A stretch of DNA of 5,355 nucleotides from SIG452 sp045541975 (GTDB lineage: Bacteria; Bacillota; Clostridia; UMGS1840). Shown piece after piece: positions 1-5,355 of the stretch. Position 1 is the stretch's first letter. Each line of letters begins with the position of its first letter. The notes below the pieces were generated by a model. That model saw only the letters and a program-made list of their open reading frames with translations. It had not been told where the DNA came from and did not search any database. A program made the position numbers and the translations under genes. The stretch spans positions 1 through 5,355 of the forward strand of contig JAZQKB010000028.1 in the NCBI GenBank assembly GCA_045541975.1. The letters run 5' to 3'.

Positions 1-107
1 GACATCATTTTTGAAATTCTACCGCTTGAAGAACGGATTTTTGTAAATCTATTCTGTAACTGTTTTTTATTTGCACTCATTTTTGTTGTATAGATGTTTT
101 CTAACAC
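1..107 (-). CDS. Second copy of membrane-anchored stalk protein, N-terminal part only (runs off left edge)
   Basis: The first 35 codons of a gene that continues beyond the left edge. The start is GTG at 107, chosen because GGAGG lies 8 nt upstream and because the same layout precedes the paralogue that starts at 890. About 24 of the 35 residues match the start of that paralogue, including the shared blocks YTTK and KQLQNRFTKIRS. The visible part is the basic, cytoplasmic juxtamembrane segment; the membrane helix and external domain expected from the paralogue lie outside the window. The SD starts directly after the stop codon of the upstream copy (121-123), so the two are probably co-transcribed and translationally coupled. 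The KxLxNRFxKI segment resembles the region just before the last membrane helix of M56/BlaR1-type proteins (family knowledge). Function is unknown. Whether the rest is intact cannot be seen here. Confidence 0.72.
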   Translation of the reverse strand, partial: MLENIYTTKMSANKKQLQNRFTKIRSSSGRISKMM

Positions 108-115
108 AGAAATTG

Positions 116-120
116 CCTCC
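116..120 (-). promoter_or_regulatory. Ribosome binding site (GGAGG) of the second stalk gene
   Basis: Minus-strand GGAGG, 8 nt before the GTG at 107 and immediately after the TAA of the upstream stalk gene. It supports a GTG start, and the tight stop-SD-start layout suggests translational coupling. Confidence 0.75.
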
Positions 121-660
121 TTATTCAAGATTTATTGTTACAGTATTTTCAGCTTCATTAAACGTTAAAGTTCCCTCAAAATATGTATCTCTTTTTTCGC
201 TATTCCACTTCACATTATCCTGACCGCCAACGATATGCGCTACTGCACGAAGCGGAATATATGTTTTTCCATCAATTAAAACAACAGCTCCGGCAGGGAT
301 AAAGGGGTAATATCTTTCGCTGCCAATCTGACAAGCCAATACTTCATCACCTTTCACCATTTCAATTATAGGCATTTGACGGTTGAAATGGTATGTTGCG
401 CCGTAAATATATCTGTCAACGTCAGTTTTTACATAGTCTTTCAAATAATATTGAGGTGTGTGGAGTATTTCTTTAATAAATTCATTATCAACTTTTTCAC
501 TATATGGCTCTGAATTACATTGAGGGAAAGTAAATTCGTCCATAAAATTTTCGTATTTTGATTTATCAACATCATAAAATACATCATATCCAAGAGCCTC
601 AAAGGTATCTCGAAGAGGAACATAATAGCTGTCAGTGTGTACCTCTAATTTGTTTTCTAT

Positions 661-686
661 AAGGATAGGAGTAATAGCATATCCTT
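661..686 (-). other. Small stem-loop downstream of the A7 frameshift point
   Basis: On the minus strand AAGGATA (686-680) pairs with TATCCTT (667-661) across a 12-nt loop. It lies 16 nt beyond the A7 run. The stem is weak (two G/C pairs of seven) and the spacer is longer than usual for stimulated frameshifting, so it is only weak support for recoding. Confidence 0.3.
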
Positions 687-702
687 TTCCGTTTATAAAG
701 AA

Positions 703-709
703 TTTTTTT
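703..709 (-). other. A7 run at the frameshift point (possible slippery site or decay lesion)
   Basis: In the upstream frame the codons read GAA AAA AAT, so the minus strand shows A_AAA_AAT, which fits the X_XXY_YYZ form of a -1 slip. A -1 slip, or one extra A from polymerase slippage, would restore the downstream stalk-domain frame. A simple one-base deletion in the run explains the same observation and is the simpler reading, given the other lesions in this operon. Confidence 0.6.
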
Positions 710-900
710 CTTCATTGACAACGGCTGCCATAACAACAGTTGCACCTAACATTGTTATTGCAATTACTACTGCCATTATGGAAGCAGCTATTTTTGAAAG
801 TTTACCACTACGGGAACGGATTTTTGTAAATCTGTTTTGTAGTTGTTTTCTCTCTGCACTAATTTTTGTTGTATATAATCTTTCTAACATATAAATTTCG

Positions 901-905
901 CCTCC
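901..905 (-). promoter_or_regulatory. Ribosome binding site (GGAGG) of the first stalk gene
   Basis: Minus-strand GGAGG, 10 nt before ATG 890 and overlapping the TAG stop (905-907) of the M56 gene. It fixes the ATG start and shows that the stalk protein is meant to be a separate chain translated in coupling with the peptidase. Confidence 0.8.
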
Positions 906-1732
906 TATTCAACTAAATCAAGAATTGTTTTCATATAGATTTTTTGTTCTGTATCGGACATATTTTTTGTAACTGCCATATCACAGGAAACCTCGCAGGC
1001 CTCGCTGACGTTCGCACACAGCAGATATGCAAGAGGGTTAAACCAATGCTCAGCGTTTACAAAAAGGGACAGCCATCTTATAAGCAAATCCTTTCTCTTG
1101 TAGTGTGTCAGTTCGTGCAAAAATACCATTCGCATATTTTCGTCCGGGATTTCTCTGCAGGGAATGTAGATAACCGGGAATAGAACGCCTACAAGCATGG
1201 GCGACTGTATATCCGGCGACATTCTGATTTTGATATGCCGTTTTATCTTCAATTCCTTTTTAACCTCATTCAGCACAGCGTTTTCCGTTATTCGTATAGC
1301 TTTTTTATGTTTCCGTATGAGATAAATAATATAGCTACTGATAACGACAATTAGATAAATGCACATACCGACAAGCCATACATAAGCCAATAAATCAAGC
1401 AGCTTAATACTAAGTTTAGGTGTGATGTTTACCTCTCTGTACTCAATGGGTGTTTCCTCGATTATAACCGTTCTCGGAGCTTCTTCTATATTCTGCGGAG
1501 CCTCCGGCTGCACAACCTCATTTTGAGGGAGCAACGGGAGCTTTTGAGCTTCTTTTGGGGGTATCAGCTTGTATGTAGGTATAATCATTGAGAGCAATAC
1601 CCCAATTCATACGTAATATTGCCATTTAGCGGGAAATTTTTTTGCGGTAATGGGTTTTTAGCAAAGCAGTAAAGCTGTTATCCCAAAACCAAAAAGGCTT
1701 AATATAAGCACTGTTTTGAAAAGTTCAACCAT
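905..1732 (-). pseudogene. BlaR1/MecR1-type M56 membrane metallopeptidase with two in-frame stops
   Basis: Start ATG at 1732, with GGAG 7 nt upstream and 4 nt after the stop of the BlaI-like gene. The frame of 275 residues contains TAA (1658-1660, codon 25) and TGA (1607-1609, codon 42). Around these it reads as a normal M56 N-terminus: helix 1 (about 4-24), then KPITAKKFPAKWQYYV, then IGVLLSMIIP as the start of helix 2. The TGA sits where Trp is usual, so TGG to TGA is likely. A Pro/Glu-rich external loop follows (about 58-105), then helix 3 (about 112-139) and the cytoplasmic zinc peptidase domain with HELTH (206-210) and the probable third ligand Glu247 in EVSCD. The 41-residue His-to-Glu spacing equals that of BlaR1. 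In this family the peptidase senses an external signal and relieves BlaI-type repression by proteolysis. The protein stops right after the peptidase domain and lacks helix 4 and a sensor. A shorter product from TTG 1597 or ATG 1588 is possible but would lack helix 1. Confidence 0.85.
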
Positions 1733-1736
1733 CGTA

Positions 1737-1961
1737 TCACTCCAATTCAAACATTTTTTTCAAATCCGACATATCTTCATTTGAAAGTTTTTTGTTTTCA
1801 TAGAGTGCCGCAACAAGATTTTTAACAGAGCCTTTATAAATCTTTGATAGGAAATTTTCTGTTTCGCTCAAATCGTATTCGCTTTGTTTCAGCAAAGGGT
1901 AATACAAATTGGTCTTGCCTTTTTTATCACAGGCAATAACCTCTTTAGTTTTTATGTTATA
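1737..1961 (-). pseudogene. BlaI/MecI-type repressor, C-terminal remnant without the DNA-binding half
   Basis: This 74-residue open frame ends at TGA 1737-1739; an in-frame TAA at 1962-1964 bounds it on the 5' side. From about residue 6 it reads KEVIACDKKGKTNLYYPL, then SETENFLSKIYKGSVKNLV and a final LSNEDMSDLKKMFELE. This matches the wing end and dimerisation half of BlaI/MecI/CopY-type repressors (family knowledge). The N-terminal winged helix (about 55-60 residues, normally starting near a LxxxExxIMxxxW motif) is absent, and I see no remnant of it in any minus-strand frame up to 2233. There is no good start codon or SD. The gene lies 4 nt before the M56 start, the usual blaI-blaR1 order. 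Homology stops at about 1947-1955, which is close to the hairpin-rich element at 1976-2091, so deletion or insertion there probably removed the 5' half and the promoter. Confidence 0.75.
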
Positions 1962-1975
1962 TTATATCTGTTCAT

Positions 1976-2001
1976 TTTTTTCTTTGACAGCAAAGAAAAA
2001 A
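1976..2001. repeat. Perfect 11-bp inverted repeat with 4-nt loop
   Basis: TTTTTTCTTTG (1976-1986), loop ACAG, CAAAGAAAAAA (1991-2001). No U-tract follows on either strand, so it is not a standard terminator. It sits at the edge of the BlaI remnant and may mark the end of an inserted repeat. Confidence 0.65.
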
Positions 2002-2021
2002 CGAACCAAAAAAAGAAACTG

Positions 2022-2091
2022 CCGCCAAGTATTTTTGCAATTCCTACTTCCGTCTTCCTGCAATAATATTCCATTGCAAAAATAACGGCGG
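2022..2091. repeat. Long imperfect palindrome, probable intergenic repeat element
   Basis: The left arm runs CCGCC, AAGT, then ATTTTTGCAAT (2031-2041). The right arm runs ATTGCAAAAAT (2073-2083), AAC, then GGCGG (2087-2091). The inner 11 bp and outer 5 bp pair perfectly with a small internal loop. The 31-nt centre has a second pair, TGCAAT (2059-2064) with ATTGCA (2073-2078), that would compete with the long stem. Such folded, non-coding units are typical of dispersed intergenic repeats, but copy number cannot be judged from one window. Confidence 0.6.
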
Positions 2092-2236
2092 ATTCTTTGC
2101 TTGCGTCATTCGATAACGCTTTTTTGGGTTGATATAACCTGATGTAGAAACTCTTTTTGGAACTTGTGAAACCGTATGATAGGACAGCAAAACAAAACGA
2201 CACACAGGTCCGTTCCCTACAAGTTCTATTCAAACA

Positions 2237-2280
2237 AAAAGACGAAATTCTTTATTTTTTGCTAAAGAATTTCGTCTTTT
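2237..2280 (-). terminator. 18-bp perfect palindrome, probable terminator of carB-dapF (works both ways)
   Basis: AAAAGACGAAATTCTTTA (2237-2254) pairs perfectly with 2263-2280 around an 8-nt loop. On the minus strand the stem is followed by TTTTTGTTT, a good U-tract, about 150 nt after the carB-dapF stop. On the plus strand the tail is TTTTC, so it could also stop transcription coming from the left. Confidence 0.75.
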
Positions 2281-2373
2281 CTAATTGATCCTAATACAAG
2301 GTGCAGAAAAATTGCTGAAAATGAATCAACCGAACCCGAAGGTGCCGCCTCTCCTAAAGGGCGAGATATGTAT

Positions 2374-2402
2374 GGGGCGACCTATGTGTCGCCCCGTTTT
2401 TT
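2374..2402 (+). terminator. GC-rich hairpin with T6 tail, terminator-like on the plus strand
   Basis: GGGGCGAC (2374-2381), loop CTATGT, GTCGCCCC (2388-2395), then G and six T. It has the form of an intrinsic terminator for plus-strand transcription, although I see no plus-strand gene to its left. On the minus strand it has no U-tract. It may block antisense transcription into carB-dapF, or be a copy of a dispersed GC-rich palindrome. Confidence 0.6.
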
Positions 2403-2430
2403 GATTCATGGTACGCAGTTTTTCAAGCCG

Positions 2431-3270
2431 TTAGAAACAAACGGTGCCGGAGAAGGACTTGACTGCCGGTCCGGTCATCAGGATGGTTTCGTCTGTGTAA
2501 CGGATTTTCAGATCTCCGCCGGGGAGCTTCACGGTGATGTCGGTATCTTTTTCGCAGTAACCGTTTAAAATTGCTGCAACGGCTGCTGCACAAGCACCGG
2601 TTCCGCAAGCTAAGGTTTCACCGATACCCCGTTCCCAAACACGCATTTTTAAGGTGTTTTTATCAATCACGGTTACCACTTCCAGATTCACTCTGTCGGG
2701 GAACATGGGATGATATTCAAACTCAGGACCAACCTTTTGCATGTCCACAGTGTCTAAATTGTCGGTAAATACGACCGCATGGGGATTACCTACAGACACA
2801 CAGGTCACATAAAATTCTTCCCCTGCCACAGTGATAGGTTCGTTTTTCACAATTTCCTTATCGGAAACCACGGGAATCAGCTCCGGCTTGGTTTCAGCCT
2901 TGCCCATGTCTACTCTTGCTGCCACAACTTCCCCTTCCAAGGGATACACCTTCAGCTTTTTCACGCCGCTTAAGGTTTCAATTTCCATATCTTCACGGGG
3001 AACGATGCCCTTGTCATACAGATATTTACCCACGCAACGGATGGCGTTGCCGCCCATTCTGCCTTCGGTACCGTCGGAATTGAAAATTCTCATTTTCGCA
3101 TCTGCAGTTTTGGAGGCTTCAATCACCACCGCACCGTCTGCGCCGATACCGAAATGACGGTCGGAAAGACGGATTGCCAGTGCTTCCGGATTATCAATTT
3201 GCTTATTTAAGCAGTCAAAATAGATATAGTCATTTCCTAAGCTCTGCATCTTGGTAAATTCCACTGCAAT
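2431..3270 (-). other. dapF: DapF domain of the fusion, with the first catalytic Cys replaced by Gly
   Basis: About 279 residues (694-972 of the visible frame), the normal length of a free-standing DapF. It begins FTKMQSLGNDYIYF, the usual N-terminal strand and GND motif. Substrate-binding motifs are present: FNSDG (756-760), GNPH (854-857), RVN (886-888) and ERGIGE (906-911). The second catalytic Cys is kept in ACGTGAC (Cys915, matching Cys217 of H. influenzae). The first should lie in a CGN motif (Cys73 of H. influenzae), but here the frame reads MGGNAIRC and the residue is Gly766, codon at 3052-3054. DapF normally works by two Cys acting as acid and base on opposite faces, so the domain may be slow, one-sided, inactive or changed in role. 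The only possible separate starts (ATG 3285, or GTG 3264 behind a GAAGAAAA stretch) lack a good SD. Confidence 0.88.
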
Positions 3271-5355
3271 TTTTTCTTCACGCATGTTGTTGATATCCAC
3301 AATTTCGATGCTTTGTTCGGAGTATTTCCCCTTCATGGAGTTGATAACAGCGTTTGCAGTGTCAATAGAGGTAAAGCAGGGAACGCTTCTTTCCACCGCT
3401 TTTCTTCTGATTTTAACGCTGTCACGTTCCGGCAGTCTGCCTTTGGCGGAGGTGGAAACAACAAAGTTTACTTTTCCGCTTTCAATTAAGGTTAAGGTGT
3501 TGTTTTCGGCGTTTTCGTGAATTTTATCCACGGGAATCACCGGGATTCCTGCATCGGATAAGATTTTAGCAGTACCGTGGGTTGCATACACGGTGAAGCC
3601 TAAATCATAAAAGCCTTTTGCCACACCGTAGATTTCCGCTTTGTCGGAATTTCTAACGGAAATGAACACGCCACCTTTTTTATGCAGTTTATAACCTGCT
3701 GCAATTAAGCCTTTATACAGTGCTTCTTCTAAGTTTGCGCCAATGCCCAAAACTTCTCCGGTGGACTTCATTTCAGGCCCTAAGTGAATGTCCACGCCCA
3801 AGAGTTTGGCAAAGGAGAACACAGGCACTTTTACTGCCACATAGGGAGAATTTTTGTAAAGACCGGTGCCGTAACCCATATCCTTTAATTTTTCGCCCAG
3901 CATTGCACGGGTTGCCAGGTCAATCATAGGAACTTTCGTTACCTTGCTGATGTAGGGAACGGTACGGGAAGAACGGGGATTTACTTCAATCACATACAGC
4001 TCGTTATCGTATACTAAATACTGAATGTTCACCAAGCCTTTGGTGTTTAAAGCAACTGCCAGCTTTTTAGTAGAATCAATGATTTTTTGAATCATGGGAA
4101 CATCTAAGTTGAATGCCGGATACACGGCGATGGAGTCACCGGAGTGAACCCCTGCACGTTCAATATGCTCCATAATACCGGGGATTAAAATGTCTTCCCC
4201 GTCAGAGATGGCGTCAACTTCAATTTCAGTACCCATTAAATACTTGTCAATCAAGATGGGATTTTCGTCCAGACCGTGCAGAATAATCTTCATGTATTCC
4301 TTGGTGTCGGAATCGTTCCAGGCGATAATCATATTCTGTCCGCCCAACACATAGGAGGGACGAATCAAAACGGGATAACCGATACGGTTTGCAGTTTCCA
4401 ATGCTTCTTCTTCGGTTAACACAGTGAAGCCCTGGGGACGTTTGATGTTTAAGCGTTCCAGAAGATCGTCAAAACGTTCTCTGTCTTCTGCCATATCAAT
4501 GCTGTCTGCACCGGTACCTAAGATTCTGACGCCGTTTTCCTGAAGGAAGTTGGTTAACTTAATGGCAGTACCGCCCCCAAATGCAACCACCACTCCGTAG
4601 GGCTTTTCGGTATGGATTACGTTCATCACGTCTTCGGGATTTAAGGGTTCAAAATACAAACGGTTTGCAGTGTCAAAGTCGGTGGAAACAGTTTCCGGGT
4701 TATTGTTCACAATCACCACTTCGTAGCCTGCTTCCTGCAGTGCCCATACGCAATGTACGGATGCATAGTCAAACTCAATCCCCTGACCGATACGGATGGG
4801 GCCGGAGCCGAACACGATAACGGTTTTCTTGTCGGTGGGGTTATTGTCGATAAATTCTCTTGCTTCGTTGGCTTCTTCATAAGAAGAGTAGAAATAGGGA
4901 GTCTGTGCGTTAAATTCACCGGCACAGGTGTCTACCATCTTATAGGATGCATAGATTTTTTCGGGAACTTTTTGGCCCGACAGTCTTTCGATAACCTTGT
5001 CCAAAAAGCCCATTTTCTTAGCTTCTAAGTGGAGTTCTTTTGTTAAGGTTTCGCTTGTCAAACGGCTTTCCATGTGGAAAATGTTTGCCAGTTTCGCTAA
5101 GAACCAACGGTCAATTTTGGTAATATCATAAATGGTGTCAATGGATACGCCACGGGTAATGGCTTCATACACCACGAAAATTCTTTCGTCATTACACTGG
5201 TGAAGTTTTTCCATAATCACATCGTCAGAAAGACCAACCAAGTCTTTATGACGCATAGAATCCTTGGAAATTTCTGCACCGCGAACGGCTTTCATAATGG
5301 CTTCTTCAAAGGTGGCACCAATTGCCATAACTTCCCCGGTTGCCTTCATCTGGGT
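2431..5355 (-). CDS. carB-dapF: CarB-DapF fusion: carbamoyl-phosphate synthase large subunit (C-terminal two thirds) joined to diaminopimelate epimerase; 5' end outside window
   Basis: The open frame enters from the right edge (codons T, Q, then Met at 5349) and ends at TAA 2431-2433; 974 codons are visible. Residues below count from that internal Met, which aligns near residue 366 of E. coli CarB; it is not the start. About 30-150 is the oligomerisation domain. About 170-515 is the second ATP-grasp unit, which uses ATP to make carbamoyl phosphate: GSGPIRIGQGIEFDY (181-195), NNNPETVSTDFDT (215-227), RPSYVLGG (330-337), MEHIERAGVHSGDS (393-406) and EVNPRSSRTVP (455-465). About 555-685 is the MGS-like allosteric domain with ATHGTA (589-594). 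DapF follows from about 694. Missing upstream are most of the first ATP-grasp unit and, normally in the same operon, carA. The whole protein should be about 1,340 residues. Carbamoyl phosphate feeds arginine and pyrimidines; DapF makes meso-diaminopimelate for lysine and peptidoglycan. GGQT is GGGT at 258-261. No stop or good SD separates the two parts. Confidence 0.95.
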   Translation of the reverse strand, partial: TQMKATGEVMAIGATFEEAIMKAVRGAEISKDSMRHKDLVGLSDDVIMEKLHQCNDERIFVVYEAITRGVSIDTIYDITKIDRWFLAKLANIFHMESRLTSETLTKELHLEAKKMGFLDKVIERLSGQKVPEKIYASYKMVDTCAGEFNAQTPYFYSSYEEANEAREFIDNNPTDKKTVIVFGSGPIRIGQGIEFDYASVHCVWALQEAGYEVVIVNNNPETVSTDFDTANRLYFEPLNPEDVMNVIHTEKPYGVVVAFGGGTAIKLTNFLQENGVRILGTGADSIDMAEDRERFDDLLERLNIKRPQGFTVLTEEEALETANRIGYPVLIRPSYVLGGQNMIIAWNDSDTKEYMKIILHGLDENPILIDKYLMGTEIEVDAISDGEDILIPGIMEHIERAGVHSGDSIAVYPAFNLDVPMIQKIIDSTKKLAVALNTKGLVNIQYLVYDNELYVIEVNPRSSRTVPYISKVTKVPMIDLATRAMLGEKLKDMGYGTGLYKNSPYVAVKVPVFSFAKLLGVDIHLGPEMKSTGEVLGIGANLEEALYKGLIAAGYKLHKKGGVFISVRNSDKAEIYGVAKGFYDLGFTVYATHGTAKILSDAGIPVIPVDKIHENAENNTLTLIESGKVNFVVSTSAKGRLPERDSVKIRRKAVERSVPCFTSIDTANAVINSMKGKYSEQSIEIVDINNMREEKIAVEFTKMQSLGNDYIYFDCLNKQIDNPEALAIRLSDRHFGIGADGAVVIEASKTADAKMRIFNSDGTEGRMGGNAIRCVGKYLYDKGIVPREDMEIETLSGVKKLKVYPLEGEVVAARVDMGKAETKPELIPVVSDKEIVKNEPITVAGEEFYVTCVSVGNPHAVVFTDNLDTVDMQKVGPEFEYHPMFPDRVNLEVVTVIDKNTLKMRVWERGIGETLACGTGACAAAVAAILNGYCEKDTDITVKLPGGDLKIRYTDETILMTGPAVKSFSGTVCF

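Larger units (their letters stand above)
121..890 (-). pseudogene. Membrane-anchored stalk (copper amine oxidase N-terminal-like) protein, frameshifted
   Basis: Read with one frameshift this is a protein of about 256 residues. Codons from ATG at 890 give a basic cytoplasmic start (KQLQNRFTKIR, about residues 15-25), then a membrane helix (about 33-55, IMAVVIAITMLGATVVMAAV). The frame ends at TAA 693-695, just after a run of seven A (703-709). The next frame continues without a stop from 702 to TAA at 121-123 and carries two stalk-type repeats: FFINGKGYAITP with YYVPLRDTFEALGYDV, and VLIDGKTYIPLRAVAHIVGG followed by VKWN. The IPLRAVA...VKW pattern is typical of the copper amine oxidase N-terminal-like domain (PF07833), an extracytoplasmic module. 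One missing A explains the break, so the gene is either damaged or recoded. It follows the M56 peptidase gene with its own SD and resembles the last helix plus sensor of a BlaR1-type receptor. An intact form would be a type II-oriented membrane protein with an outside C-terminus. Confidence 0.8.
1964..2430. other. Gene-free stretch of 467 bases with several inverted repeats
   Basis: I find no credible gene here. A minus-strand open frame (1952-2233) lacks a convincing SD and is explained by the inverted repeats it crosses. The stretch holds hairpins at 1976-2001, 2022-2091, 2237-2280 and 2374-2402, plus an 8-bp inverted pair GAACTTGT (2160-2167) and ACAAGTTC (2219-2226). I see no clear promoter for the left operon. 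Confidence 0.6.

Noticed and set aside
441..623. Minus-strand open frame of 60 codons
   Set aside because: It overlaps the stalk-domain frame, which is continuous from 702 to 121 and carries recognisable PLR motifs; this one is a shadow.
944..1183. Plus-strand open frame opposite the M56 gene
   Set aside because: Antisense to the zinc peptidase domain, with no SD or recognisable protein features.
1607..1609. TGA as selenocysteine or reassigned codon
   Set aside because: The site is a usual Trp position, a TAA also interrupts the same frame, TGG is used for Trp in carB, and TGA ends the BlaI-like frame.
1952..2233. Minus-strand open frame of 93 codons
   Set aside because: No good SD, no recognised domain, Phe/Lys-rich stretches created by poly-A/T tracts, and it runs across the palindromes at 1976-2001 and 2022-2091.
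2831..3157. Plus-strand open frames opposite carB-dapF (this and several others)
   Set aside because: All lie antisense to a well-supported coding region and arise from its codon pattern.
3264..3285. Separate internal start for DapF
   Set aside because: ATG 3285 and GTG 3264 lack a convincing SD and no stop codon separates the CarB frame, so a fusion is the better reading; minor internal initiation cannot be excluded.
1..5355. CRISPR array, tRNA, rRNA or riboswitch
   Set aside because: I saw no regularly spaced repeats, no tRNA-like cloverleaf arms and no rRNA stretches; the only structured sequences are the hairpins listed.

Overview
The window looks like chromosomal DNA from a Gram-positive anaerobe, probably an uncultured member of Clostridia. 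This rests on the families present (a BlaI/BlaR1-type M56 sensor locus, and stalk proteins related to the copper amine oxidase N-terminal domain), on strong GGAGG ribosome binding sites and on low-to-medium GC. It is an inference; no marker gene is present. Every gene I can support is on the minus strand.

Right half (2431-5355): one open reading frame that runs off the right edge. It holds the C-terminal two thirds of the carbamoyl-phosphate synthase large subunit (CarB), joined in frame and with almost no linker to a complete diaminopimelate epimerase domain (DapF). It therefore combines an arginine/pyrimidine enzyme with a lysine/peptidoglycan enzyme in one polypeptide. The DapF part keeps the second catalytic Cys but has Gly where the first catalytic Cys is expected.

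Middle (about 1964-2430): 467 bases with no credible gene. They contain three perfect or near-perfect inverted repeats and one terminator-like hairpin on the plus strand. The 18-bp perfect palindrome at 2237-2280 is the likely terminator of carB-dapF. The stretch 1976-2091 looks like a folded intergenic repeat.

Left half (1-1961): a decayed sensor operon reading right to left. Its parts are a BlaI-type repressor without its DNA-binding half, an M56 (BlaR1/MecR1-type) membrane metallopeptidase with two in-frame stop codons near its N-terminus, a membrane-anchored stalk protein with a one-base frameshift in an A7 run, and the start of a second copy of that stalk protein. In classical BlaR1 the peptidase, the last membrane helix and the external sensor are one chain. 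Here the last helix and external domain sit in separate, duplicated downstream genes, which suggests a split receptor (inference). At least three independent lesions suggest that this copy is no longer fully functional, unless recoding occurs.
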